This document shows, one piece after another, positions 49,601 through 60,900 of a stretch of 64,000 nt of DNA. This stretch comes from Polytrichum commune. Lineage: Eukaryota; Streptophyta; Polytrichopsida; Polytrichales; Polytrichaceae. A program made the translations under genes and the position numbers. Location of the stretch: NCBI GenBank assembly GCA_950295325.1, contig OX485804.1:18974001-19038000 (forward strand). Direction: 5' to 3'. Within the stretch, counting starts at the first letter, position 1. Each line of letters begins with the position of its first letter. The notes under the pieces are model-generated. The model had not been told where the DNA came from. It was given only the letters and a program-made list of their open reading frames with translations, and ran no database searches.

Positions 49601-50640
49601 GAATTTGCCCACTCAACACCGTACTACTACCAAAGAGACGAAAGGCCATCCATGGGAACAACCCACGACAAAGGACCTATTAGATTCCTAGAAAAACATC
49701 TCACGAAATACGATAAGAATATAAATCTATAACTTAATTATCCCTGTACTATATCCCAACATAGATAAATGGATAGCCAACAAGAAGATGATAATGAGCT
49801 ATCAAATAAATTTTGGACAAACAAAAACATAATTGCCTCTCAAAAAACATGTCTTCTAAAATTGAGGCACGGTCAATATAGGAGGAATGCCAAGAAACAA
49901 TTGTTCTTTGGCAAGGAAGCCTTTCCATCAATCACTTACCCCGTATGTAACTCTCCAAACCTTGATACATGGCTACACGTGCTTCTAAAGTGCAAACAAC
50001 ACCACATACATGGCCTTTGAATCAAAAGACACAATAAAACAACATGGGAATTAAGAAAACTTATAGTGGCATCAAAAAAATAAAGATGCTATGTTCTCAT
50101 GAATATATGCACATTCAATAATGACCCCCTAGAAAACATTGTCCGTCCATGGCTATTACCTCGCTCGTGTGGCCAACAAAGATGCCATTGTAATGTCAGA
50201 ATCAAACCAAACCTCCTACGTGTGAAATGACTACCATATTAGTCACCACCAATAGAACATAACGATAACCTAACAATGCAATTCATTGAATTTACATATT
50301 GTAACAATAGAATACCAAATGAAACTATAATTAAAAAACACAAAAATATAAACCATTAATAAACAATGTTATCAACATAGGATGAAAGGTAGATTCACTA
50401 ATAGTCATCGCGGCATGTGTTAGGGCAGCCACACACATTCTTTCAATGGAAAGTATTCAAAATCCCTAAGCTAAGCATTAAACACAGATTTTGAGGAAAT
50501 CGACGTCATCGCCATACAACATGCTATGTCCATAATTCTACGCAAAAGGAGGATAGAAAACAATGAACCACTACCAAAAGACACACAACTACCATAGCAA
50601 CCCCAAATATCCACCAACCAAATAATTAATTAGGATTACA
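46700..50640 (+). pseudogene. Decayed RNase H-bearing retroelement, copy 2
   Basis: Head-to-tail with copy 1. In order: an unidentified region at 47370-47720 (KIEKFPLKATPLEKHWHKLS); the shared domain at about 48380-48950 (SFKFTHSYFSSPVTCSTH; ending in a CIHHQN motif); the RNase H region, about 49140-49600 (NGVYVIKNQIKHPILHNN; YKVRAHANIKINEKADMLAK, the expected end of an RNase H fold); and a zinc-binding-like LINE C-terminus at 49769-50020 (LRHGQYRRNAKKQLFFG; VCNSPNLDTWLHVLLKC). Frameshifts and stops are frequent. No reverse transcriptase was found in the window. Confidence 0.6.
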
Positions 50641-51125
50641 AAAGAATAAATGCCAACATTGGCTAAGGAATTGTCACAACCTACGATAAGGGCTGGTGGC
50701 TATAGGATACAACTTTCATGCCAAGTAACTCACATAGCAAATGCCAAGTCACTCACATCACAATACAATGCTTGTGCAAGGCTGACATGGATTGAACCTG
50801 GACCACTAAACATGTGATGCTATAATAAACCACTAAGAAGTCTTATAATTGGCGGCCATCTCACAAAGAAAAATTATATACCCCTACAACACCACAGCCA
50901 CACTAACCCCACCTCTACAAAGATCATCCATTCACTTAATTCCCATGGTCACTTTAATTACCTAGTTACTGTAGTGCCCACCCCGAGAGGGGTTATTAGT
51001 TTTGCATCATTGATATTATGTCCAATGGACATAATACCAATGGTGGGTCGAATAGCTCCCTCTCTCCAAAACCCAACTTCGAAGCTGAGTTTCGTGTTGG
51101 GTAGCTCACATGTTTTAGCATCAAA
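50640..51125. other. Intergenic, repeat fragments
   Basis: The part near 50970-51000 (GTAGTGCCCACCCCGAGAGGGG) matches the sequence beside the SINE fragment at 16.3 kb in inverse orientation, so it may belong to another SINE-body copy. No gene. Confidence 0.45.
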
Positions 51126-51530
51126 GGCACCACGGGCCTTGGCTTGGTGGTTAGGCTCATGGCCCCCAATGAGGAGGTTGTGGGTTCTATTCCCCATGCC
51201 GGCGTGGTGCTCACCACCTTAGTCCACCCAACTATGGTGGGGGGTCCTTGGACCTTGTTGTATGGGTACCTCAAAGCCCTTTGGGGGGATACCATGTCCG
51301 GTATCTTCAAGGCACTAGTGGCTAGCTAGGAACTAGTATAGTGTGTCACTATAGTGTCCATCCTCGAAAGGGGAGAGTAGTATTGTCCCAGTGTCCCCTT
51401 GTCCAGTGGCCATCGGGTTCATTGGCATTACGAATGGACACTTTATTCACGCCGGCCCCTTGTTAAAAGGGACCGGAGTTTCTCTTTCTTTCTTTCTTTC
51501 TTTCTCTTTCTTTCTTTCTTTCTTTCTTTG
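51126..51530 (+). mobile_element. tRNA-headed SINE
   Basis: The head has a box A-like TGGCTTGGTGGTTAG (51140-51154) and a box B-like GGTTCTATTCC (51183-51193), spaced as in tRNA genes. A roughly 280-bp body follows, and the element ends in a (TTTC)n tract at about 51481-51530. It is not a functional tRNA: no cloverleaf or CCA-side acceptor pairing. A truncated copy lies at 16255-16455. Retroposed by LINE machinery in principle. Confidence 0.75.
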
Positions 51531-51619
51531 TTTTAGCATCCCAAATCAAGGAAGAGTTCATCCAAGATTCATCCAAATTGTGGTACGGTGATGGATGGAT
51601 AGTAATATGGGGCCAAGTT

Positions 51620-52260
51620 ATTGAAAATGCTTGGTAATAGGTGGACCTTCTCCATTGCTATGGGATTAAGGTAGATGTATGGCTAAATTGAACACAACAA
51701 TATTATGGACACCTATATTTTTGAGTGGGTGGAGGTCATGTGTGGGTCTAAGAATTGGCATCAAACAAACATACACTTAACATAGATTAGACTAAGTGTT
51801 TATAAAACATGCTAACCATTTTAGGTTCAGAAGTCGATATAATTTGGGAGGGGGGGGGGAGTTATATGCCATTTAAAAAGCACAAGGATTTTCATACGAG
51901 CTTTGAAAATTATGAGGCAAATGGCTATGAACACGATTGTGGGCTTGCTAACCATCTTGCACTATTTGAATGCTTCATATTTTACTGGAGGTGGGTGCAT
52001 AAAGAGAAGTATTTAAATGAGGCACGTCTACCTCAATACATGTTTAAGCATCCCAAAGCGCATATACTAAGGTCACAAACAAGTCTTAATTGATTATTTC
52101 TCTCATTAGCCCGTTTGTTTCCTAGGATATTGCACATGTGGTAAGTAAAAGACGGTTAGCAACTCTAATTTGTGAATGTAGCCATTTTCCTTATGATTTT
52201 CGAAGCCCATATGAGTATCTTATCATTCTTAGAGGGGATATTCTCTTTCTTCTTGAACGA
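51620..52260. repeat. Dispersed-repeat copies, no gene
   Basis: 51690-52050 contains a recognisable copy of the repeat seen at 23.4-24.1 and 39.8-40.1 kb (GGACACCTATATTTTTGAGTG..., GAAAATTATGAGGCAAATGG). A partial opposite-strand piece follows (52120-52240). The 94-codon ORF at 51809 lies within it and is not supported. Confidence 0.5.
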
Positions 52261-52267
52261 TCATATA

Positions 52268-52590
52268 GGAAGGAGTAGCTTAAACCCAAGGCCTTAACTT
52301 GGATCCCGTGGGATATTTGAGGTTAAGGTGATGCCTAAGGTCGGAATAGTACTCAGATGGCTAACCTCCTTGGTACTTGATTTCCAGTGCACCACATATA
52401 ATCCACCCAATCATAGTGGGGGTATTTGGGTGAATTGCATATTTTCAACCAACCATGTGAGAACTTAAGGGCTTGCCCCTTAGGGGGAGATAGGTGTCAG
52501 CCAACTAGTCTGAGCCCGTTCAAAGTGTTCACCTTTGAAAGGAGGCGGTGGTCGTTGAGGGGCCTCTGATTCTCATAATGCATGTTTTTA
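52268..52590 (+). mobile_element. 5S rRNA-headed SINE
   Basis: The head (52296-52385) follows 5S rRNA: GGATCCCGTGGGATATTTGA, then GGTTAAG, GTCGGAATAGTACT and GATGGCTAACCTCCTTGG, corresponding to 5S boxes A, IE and C. A body follows (CCACCCAATCATAGTGGGGG, CAACCAACCATGTGA, CTTAGGGGGAGATAGG) that is shared with the minus-strand copy at 10013-10330 and partly with the tRNA-headed SINE. No TG...CA LTR ends, so a SINE is favoured over Cassandra. Confidence 0.65.
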
Positions 52591-52829
52591 GGATTACACA
52601 TAGACTTAGTCCAACTTGAAAATGAAGCAACACCTTAATTCATGTTGGTAGCAACATCTTTATTTCGTTCTTTCTTTGATCATATAGGCCCCTCCAATTA
52701 TGTTGTCTATCGAACCTAGAACAGTGAGGTTATTTTGAGCACTTACACCAATCTTGTTTAGAAATATTCTTTTATGGTTTTATTTAAATAAAAATAAAAT
52801 TTAAGATCCACACTTCATCCCACACCACT

Positions 52830-53350
52830 CAAATACCTATAGGTGTCTTATTAAGATTAGTAACCATATCATGCATGTTTATCTTATGTCATTCAATACT
52901 TGTGCATTGTGGTATCATAGGTGGATGCTTGGAAGGACCTTCAATCAAACACTAGTCTTGTGCATATGCCTATATATGAGTCATACATGGTAAGGCTTGC
53001 AATCAAGAACAAACACCAAAAAAACATGTGTTATGATGAGATTGGACCATGTGCTCTTAATATTATAGGTTAAGCAGTTAATTTCTTTGGGGTGGCCTAT
53101 GTGATTGCAGAGAGAGAGAGAGAGAGAGAGAGATCATTGTGACCTCTTACAATTCTTGCATTTGGACTCTAATTTTGACATATGAGACGACAATCTTCAT
53201 AATTGTTTGAGAAAATTTGCGGTCCCGTTCACACCTAATAGAGAACATAATTGGGAAGACCTATTATACATTCAAGTAAGAAATAAACAAACATGCTCTT
53301 CCAATAACCATAACTAAATAAGGGGAGATCCAATTTTCAATTTGATTGTT
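52830..53350. repeat. Dispersed-repeat copy with (GA)n
   Basis: Matches the AGGTATGTGG-family interior and the 23.4-kb repeat (GATTGGACCATGTGCTC, GTGGCCTATGTGATTG). A (GA)n run lies at 53108-53133. Ends unclear. Confidence 0.45.
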
Positions 53351-54555
53351 GTTGATGCTTCATTACAAATCTGCAAGTGCAACACAAGTTTTGTTGTATA
53401 AATCTCAATGGTAGAAGTCGGAGAGCATGAAAAAAAAACTTGAATGACACGCACATACCTTTGATCGGACCTCGGTGTAGGAGGTGGTATGGAAGGTTGT
53501 TGGCAAGCTTAAGATTTTTGTGGAGTTTGAGGTGGATATATTTAGACGGATAAAAGGGAATATTTGACGAATGCAGATAACCTATTTGTTAATATGGATG
53601 GTGACTTCTAATTGTACTTGGAAGATATCCAAGGCTACATATATGCTTAATAAGGTGAACAATGGTCCCACATATAAATTAATAAGTGGTCCCATATTTA
53701 TATTCATAATCTACAAGTAGCCACACACACCACAAACTAGGGGGGAAGTTGGCTATGTATTGAAATTGGCTACACCCAAAAAAGTTGCATTGGGCCCTTA
53801 GACCTATAGAGGCTTCCAATTTCAGCAAGTTAGCACATGTATGAGAGGATCAACATGCACATATCGTACGTTTAAAGCACTTAGCAACATCTTAGGCCAA
53901 CAAACGTTGCACCAACCCTCTTAAATATCAATATACATCATAATTGAACCAATTTACACACGCATAAGATGATTAGCATTGAAACATTATACACTGGAAG
54001 TACCTAGTGCATTTCTATACCCAAGTAGATTGCACCATCCCACTTAAATAAGAGAATACACCCAAACTGAACATCATTTCTTCAAATACCACTCTTACAA
54101 TCATATATACCATCAAAAGGTGGCGCCATTAATCGCCACTACATGAATAAGGGACTACCATGTACAAGCTAAGAGAGCAAGAGGGCGGCGACCATAGGGG
54201 TGTAGAATGAAGGAGAAACTACCAACATCACTCAACCCCCCCTCCATCCATGGCTCATAGTGGAGCTCGTTGGCTACTTCCAATGATGGAGCTTAGAGGC
54301 GGGTCCTAAATTTTAGTTGACTCCACTCCACCCATGTGGAGCTAGTTGGCGCCACCTCTTACCCACAAAGAGTGGAGGTGGCACCTTACAAGGCATAATT
54401 TCAATTTTTTTAACACGTGTGTGTAAATCAATTCACTTCAGCGTAGCAAAGTGGCTACTAGTAGCTAGAAAAAAGAGGTTGGGATTGGAGGAGCAACCCT
54501 GGAAGCAAGTGACGGTGTCTAGCCATTCAAATATCAACCTTAATGTATGTGGGTC
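53350..54555. other. Intergenic, no gene recognised
   Basis: Short ORFs only, including 54317-54655, which overlaps a MITE. Nothing conserved seen. Confidence 0.5.
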
Positions 54556-54559
54556 TAAA

Positions 54560-54871
54560 GGGCGATTCACATGGGGTCCCAAGTCCCAAGTCCAAAGTTT
54601 AACTCAAGTTAGCAAGTCCCAACATGGAGGCAAAGTCCCAACATTTGAGCCTTGAGACACCATTAAAATATGGTTAACTATCATTAAAGTTGGATCTTGA
54701 TTATTTTTTGCAAAAATATTTGTGGGAGTGGTGTTGAGAGTTGGGTTTTTTTCTTTTTGTTCAATCCAACTCTTAACACAAGCCCCAAGCCTCACCTCCC
54801 AAAAGTGTTGCCATGTAGCCATCCATTTCATACTTGGGACTTAAGACTTGGCTCCCCATGTGAACTGACCC
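54560..54871. mobile_element. Tourist-like MITE, second family
   Basis: Ends GGGCGATTCACATGGGGTCC and ...GGCTCCCCATGTGAACTGACCC form inverted repeats, with internal mirrored AAGTCCCAAGT motifs. Flanks TAA(A)/TAC(T) mirror copy A at 16648. The tip GGGTCANTTCACA is shared with the main Tourist-like family, so a common transposase is likely. Confidence 0.7.
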
Positions 54872-54879
54872 TACTTTGG

Positions 54880-55180
54880 TTCATTATTCATGTTCTCCAA
54901 CTTCTACTGATTAGATTTCCACAAATCTACGATGAAGCATTAGTAAAATTTGGATTGAAAATCAAACCTCCTTTCATGTAGTTAAGATTACTGGAAGTGC
55001 ATGTGTGTTACTTTCTTAACTGAAGATATATAAATTCCTCCCAGTTATGTTCACTATTGAATGTGATGTAGTTAATACAATTATAAGGCACGGTCCAATC
55101 TCTTTTTAACACGTGGACTCTATGGTGTTTGTTCTTTGTTCCTCACCTAACCACAAACCAATCAAATATGAGTGTCAAAA
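54880..55180. repeat. Dispersed repeat, pair with 25300-25640
   Basis: Direct-orientation homologue of 25300-25640 with the same ordered motifs. Non-coding, class unknown. Confidence 0.65.
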
Positions 55181-55319
55181 TAGGAAAAGTAACCAAATAA
55201 CACCTGCATACACTTGAACCATATGTCATATCCACCTTAGGAAACCAACTTCTCCAATCAGATTAAACAAGTCACGATCCCATGTGATGTTATTAACGTA
55301 TGTGGAGTTGGAATTCTCT

Positions 55320-57800
55320 ATTCTATGCTTGGATACCTTAGTGCTAATAAATCAAGTTTTGAATAGAAGACTTGACAAACAAGTTTCCGAAATTGGTGTA
55401 TGCAAGCTTAAGTTAAGTACGTTAAGTAAGCTTGGGGGGGGGGGGGGGGGGGAGATTGTGTGTTGATGAGCATCCCAAAGTGCAAGAACGTTTCATGTAA
55501 TAGTTTACCACATGGTGGCACAATGGATGAATGAAGACGTGGGGGTGGTGGTGTCAACAAAAGGCTCCTTTCCAAAAGATCAGTGTTGCTCTTGACCTAA
55601 AGAGGGCCAGAGGAGAAACTACTAATACCATGGCCACAATAGAACCAACGATTGGTCCACAATAGTGGGAGAGCATCCGTCTTGATAGGAGTTTTTGATT
55701 TGTATGCACTGACGAAATTGTAATATGTTACATCCAATGAGGTTATTATGAGTATGACAAAAGTTCCTTACTGATAACAATAAATTTTGGAAAGATATGC
55801 ATTTTCCTTACCAAGAGGGACTCTTCCTACTACCTAAGACTAGTGATTGGACCTAGTGTGGGCATGGTATGATTGGATGACGGATTCGTAATCCCATCGG
55901 ATGGCTAGAAGTGTTAAGTGTCAGCTATACGGCTACAAACCTCGGTAGTGCTAAAGAATCGAGTTTTTAGGAAAAGGACTCGACAAAAAAGTTTCAGATT
56001 TCATAGACGTCATTGTACGTATATATGTAGTGCCCCTTTCTCACCCGACTTTAGTTTAGTCTAAAAGTTCGTTCCAAAAACACAACTTGCACACCATCGA
56101 AGCTATCTAGTCCCAAGCCTAGTTTGCAAAGGATATGGCATGGTCTTAAGTGGAGGTTTTAAGCTTGAAGCACTGATCCTCCCATGGGTACCTAGAGACG
56201 AGGCAAGAATGCAAGACCTTTAAAGGTGTTGCATCCGGCCCTTGTGATTGATTGCTTTTAGTCTTAGCCATGAGGGCACGGGGAGCTCCATTAACAAAGA
56301 CTGATGGTAAGATAAACGATTGGTAAGACATTTGGGGACATGACAAAAACTATCAAACGTGTCATTACTCGGTAGAGGAAACAATAAACATGTGTGAAAA
56401 CTACTTTACTAAAACCTACTCAGAAAGCTCCAGAGCAAGTTCTTGTAGGTGCACCGTGATAGCTGGGTGCTTCCACCTTAACCAAGAAAGCTTTACATGA
56501 TTTTTTTACAAAATACTTTGATTATTTGGTAAAGCCATGTAGGGATGGGCCTTGAGTTGAAGTAAGGTAGAAGGTGGTGAGGAAAGCTTGCATGTTGAGC
56601 ATCCCAAAGTGCAAGAATATATCATCTAACAGTCATCCAGATGGTGGCACAAATGAATGGATGAAGAAGCGGGGGTGGTGTGTCACCAAGTGGCTCCTTC
56701 CTTCCCAAGCAATCGGTGCCGCTCTCCTCTCCAACCACATTATTTTTGGATTGCGAGATCTCACAATAGAACCAAAGCATTCCGACATTTTCATGGATGA
56801 AATCGCTTGAACCACCCCAAACCCTTACTATTTGGATGAAATTACCATTTTGGATTATACATGTCCATGCTTTGATGAAAAATTGTCAGATCATCTATAT
56901 GTGGGCTTCATCACTTCGATAAATATTGCCATGTTGGCTTTCTTGGAAATTTGAAGGCAAAAAGAGGTTGCTCTACCCCAAGAGGATCGGAAGCACAACT
57001 GCCAATTGGATGAGAACTTCACAATCCCATCCCATGCCCAAAAGTGTTAAGTGTCCATTCGGTTAGTGCTAATGAATTGAGTTTCAAGTAAAGGACTCAA
57101 CAAACAAGTTTCGGATCTCGGTGTATGTAAGTTAGTAGGGGTGGGGTTGGAGCTCATGAGCATGCCAAAGTGCAAGATTATTCCATCCAAGAGTCATCCA
57201 CATGGTGGTGCAATGGATGGATGAAGAAAGGGGGGGGGGGTGATATGTCAACAAAGGCTTCCTCCTAATAGACAAGTGCCGCTCTTGACCCGAAGAGGAC
57301 CGGAGGAGCAACTGCTAAGTGGATGAGAAATGTGCGACCCCATTGGATGGCCAAAAGTGTTAAGAGTCCATTCTATGGCCGTATACCTTATAACCTAGAG
57401 TTAATGAAATCAAGTTCCATATTAAAGGACTAAACAAAACCGGATTTGTTTGACTACATACTTGAGCATGTAAAGTTAGTTAAAGTTAAGTTAATAAGTT
57501 AAGTAGGTGGTGGTGGGGAAGCTGGGCGTGTGTTGAACCTTGAGCATCCCAAAGTGCGAGAATATTCATCCAGGAGTCATCCACACGGTGGCGTGATGGA
57601 TGGATGAAGAAGTCGCGGGGGGGTGGGGGGGGGTTGCAACAAAAGGTTTCTTACCAAAAGGTCGATGCCGCTTTGGACCCGAAGACTCCGAAGAGGATCG
57701 GGCATCGGAGGAGCAAACCTTGGATGGCCGCCCGCTGCCATCCAACGATTCGACCATGTGCCATCTCCACCTCGGGAAAGCAAGCAGGTCCCGACCAGCA
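55320..57800. repeat. Diverged tandem array upstream of the Kir-like gene
   Basis: At least four to five diverged units of roughly 0.4-1.1 kb repeat two blocks: ATNGAGTTTNNAGNAAAGGA-like plus ACAAGTTTC, and GAGCATCCCAAAGTGCAAGA followed by ATCCACATGGTGGNNCAATG, GGATGAAGAA, a G-run and CNGCTCTTGACCCGAAGAGG. Block 2 occurs near 55470, 56597, 57160 and 57545. The last unit touches the presumed promoter of the Kir-like gene. Poly-G tracts (55434-55452, 57230-57240, 57616-57632) mark each unit. Confidence 0.7.
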
Positions 57801-57965
57801 GCTATGGCTGCTACTCATCTCATCGCATCACAATTTTAAAATTAACTTCAATTCTCTCGCGTGATTTGCCCTCGAACCTCTCTCCTCACCCATCCTCAGC
57901 CTCCCTCACTCGACCTCGAGCCGCCGTCTTCCACCTAAGCTAATCGAATCTCTGGACAGACAAGA
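57800..57965 (+). promoter_or_regulatory. Probable promoter/5' UTR of the Kir-like gene
   Basis: A CT-rich, GC-richer stretch (TCTCTCGCG, CCTCTCTCCTCACCCATCC) directly upstream of the first candidate ATG (57966). No TATA box is convincing. Base composition shifts from repeat-like to genic here. Confidence 0.4.
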
Positions 57966-60900
57966 ATGGAAACCTCGGAGGAGGAAGGAGCTTCGTTGCG
58001 TTCCGTTGGATCGGCGAGGGACGAGTGTGTCACGAGATGTCACGGTGAGATTGCAATTTAGTGAAGAAGAAGGAGAAGAAGAAGCAAGTCGGGAGTTAAG
58101 TTAGTTCTTGCTTTGTAAGTAAGGGAGCTGCTGCTTCTCTGGTACTAGGTATGGTATGTAAAGGAATCTAGATCAGGTCATTTCATTCGCCCTGGCTTGG
58201 CCTTAATCGTGGCCTTCTTGGCTGTCTGGGATGGACACTGGACCTGATGCACTTCTCATCTGTGTAAGAGGATGAAGGTACTAGATGTTCAGTTTTGATC
58301 TGCAGTGAAGGGAGTGAACAGGGAGAATAATTTGAATTAGGCTGGAATTTTGTGATATCACTGCAATTGAGTCTGTGTCTCTCATATAGAGGTAACTGAT
58401 CCAGAACCTGAGAGAGAGTCGGTAGGGGAGTCTTTATGGTGGGCATGGTGAGCGAATCTAGGTCAGTTTCTTGCTCCTGACCTCGCCTTCTCATTTTCGT
58501 GTGGAAGATGGAAGATGGACACTGCATCTGATGAATTTTGCGTATCTGTGCAGGATGAAGGAAGTTTTGTTTGATCAGAGCAGCTGAGGAGGCGAGGAAG
58601 GAGAGGGTGGGTTCCATTTAGGTTGTCCGAGATGCAAATTGAGAGGAAGATTGGTGTGTATGTGTGTGGGGCGTGGCTGATGTCATCTTGGGCTTCGAAG
58701 CGGGGAAATTGGATTGGTAGATGCGCGATCTAGATTGGAAGAAGGTTACTGCACCGGTAACCAAGTGCGAGGTTCTTTTATTTCGTATGGAAGGTTGATT
58801 GCCCGGAGGGGCTCGTTCAAGACGGCGTGGAAGAGGGAAAATCTACGGACCTGGCTTTCGTCAGTTCCGTCCCTTGAGGAGACCGGTCTTGATGCTACCC
58901 TGTATGGAGAGGGGCTAAGTCCACGCGTGTCTGCAGTGTCTATGGACAAGAGTAATGGTGTTGTCCGAGCTGCAGCAGCAAAGCCCAGTCGGTTCGGAAG
59001 AATGACAGAGGAGGACGGAGAAACAGTTCGTCATGCATCATCATCATCATCATCAGCAGCAGTAGAACAGATGGGCCGCTTAGCCAGGATAAAAACCAAG
59101 ATAGTGAAGCCGGATGCAAATGAAGGGACACCAGTGAGAGATGATGTTTCTGAGCAGGGGAATGTGGAGAATGGCATTGACGGTACAGGTCATTCTAGGT
59201 CAGAGGAGGCGCAAGAGGAATCTGGAACAAGAGGAGAAGGCCTTGTGCGCAGTGCGGGAAGTGTAGGGTCAGGTGAAACGATTGCGGAGGTGTGGGATAG
59301 ACTACTGGCGGACAAGAAGAAAATTGATCCATTGATCAAGGAGGAGAAGGAAAGTCCAATTCTAGGGAGCAATGGGAATAAGAGACACATCAACGGGCAG
59401 AGAACTTCTAAGTCTATTTTGAAGCTAAATCGGCTGTCTGGCATTTCAGAAGGTGATAAGACAGAAAAATCTCCCATGACGAGTCCTAGAAAATTTGAGG
59501 ACCCCGAGACTCTTCTCAATTGCACGGACATTTCCAGCGAAGTGGTGAGCGGAATGTCCACTTCTTATTCACTACGTTTCGCAACCAAATCAAAAAATTT
59601 CAAATTAGCTCTACCAAGTGAGCAATAAGCTTACATTTTCTAAATATCATTTTATGTTGCATTTTTTAGACATTATAACACCAGGAGAACAATGTCAATT
59701 GCTGGGAGGTTAACAAGGTGTGATGGTTATGTTCGTTTGACGTACCTCAACTCTGTTTATTATGGTTTAGGGTTTAGCGTTCAGTTTGAGGCCTGAGATG
59801 CTGGTCAGACTTTGCCAATTTTGTATGAAGTGGATCTTTGTAGGAGGAAGATACAAGTAAGGTGCAATCCGTTGAAGGAAGTAGGCGATTGTCGCGATCT
59901 TCTTCGGGAGCACGTAATAGATGGCGACGTCTGAAACACACAGTAGCATTTGCTGCTCACATGTCTCAAATAAGGTAATTGTGCTCAATCAAAGGCTTCA
60001 GCCTGGGAAACGTGTCAATTCAAGGCATCTGTGAAGTTCATCCTACTCAAAACGTCTATCTGTTTGATAAGCTTGACTGAAAGTAACTGGTGAAGTTAGG
60101 GCAACAGTTGATATAAATCCAAAGCTTTTATTAGATTCATGTGGTTAACATTTTTCCTCTCCACTCGATATTCTCCAACTCTCCATATCAGGAGAACCTT
60201 GCATTAAGACACGAGATATGGAGACATAGATTCAAATATCACAGAAAGTGTTCACCTCAACTTCCTTCATGCAGTTATTGTTCTTTTACTCCACAGAAAT
60301 TGATGGTTGCATCAAAGAAAATTTTCATATTCTTTCTTCTTGTCATAATCTAAGCAGGGTTTGGTCTATAAGCAAGCAAGAGCACTGTATGCTTGGGTGT
60401 TGAAAAGAGGTCTCGACTCTTGGTTATTGTGTAGGAAAGGTGCAGCCGATCTGCTTGAGGAGAATTCTTATGAGCAATTACAAAGACTAAATATTACAAA
60501 AGATAATACCGGAATTACAGGAGCTGCAGCTCTGGAGGGTGAAAAAACCAGTGCACAACGTCGTCCTAGAGGGAGGAAAGGTATGGAGGGTATGCTAGTC
60601 CAGCAAGACAAAAGCTTCATCACCAAATTGCAAGACTTTTATGTCGCTTGTTTGAAGGTGAGCTTCCTTGCTATCACATTATATCCAGGTGGCTGACATG
60701 ATTACCGTCTAGTAAAGAGTTGAATACAGGTGAAAACCATGATATTGCTCTCATCTTGGAGGAATGGATGACTTCAAGGGCGCACCCAACCATCCATGAG
60801 TGCTTTCAGTACGTTTGGCTTTAACATGCCATGTATATGGGAGCCGTTGAATGATCACTAGTTGAATTTTAGCATAAGTATCCTGGTGATCTTCTTGGTT

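Noticed and set aside
51131-51205. A tRNA gene
   Set aside because: Box A- and B-like motifs are present, but there is no acceptor or anticodon stem pairing, and a SINE body with a TTTC tail follows.
50958-51310. Minus-strand ORFs of 79 and 104 codons
   Set aside because: They read across the SINE and its flank; the reading is antisense to the pol III head.
52296-52385. A functional 5S rRNA gene
   Set aside because: Clear 5S resemblance but many substitutions, no complete 120-bp gene, and the same head-body junction occurs at 10.0-10.3 kb, so it is a mobile element.
54317-54655. 112-codon ORF
   Set aside because: Its second half is the left end of a Tourist-like MITE; the first half has no family features.
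58183-58617. Minus-strand ORF of 144 codons
   Set aside because: Lies in the presumed first intron or 5' region of the Kir-like gene; no family features and no splice support.
59190-59561. Minus-strand ORF of 123 codons
   Set aside because: Shadow of the plus-strand Kir-like exon 58721-59544.
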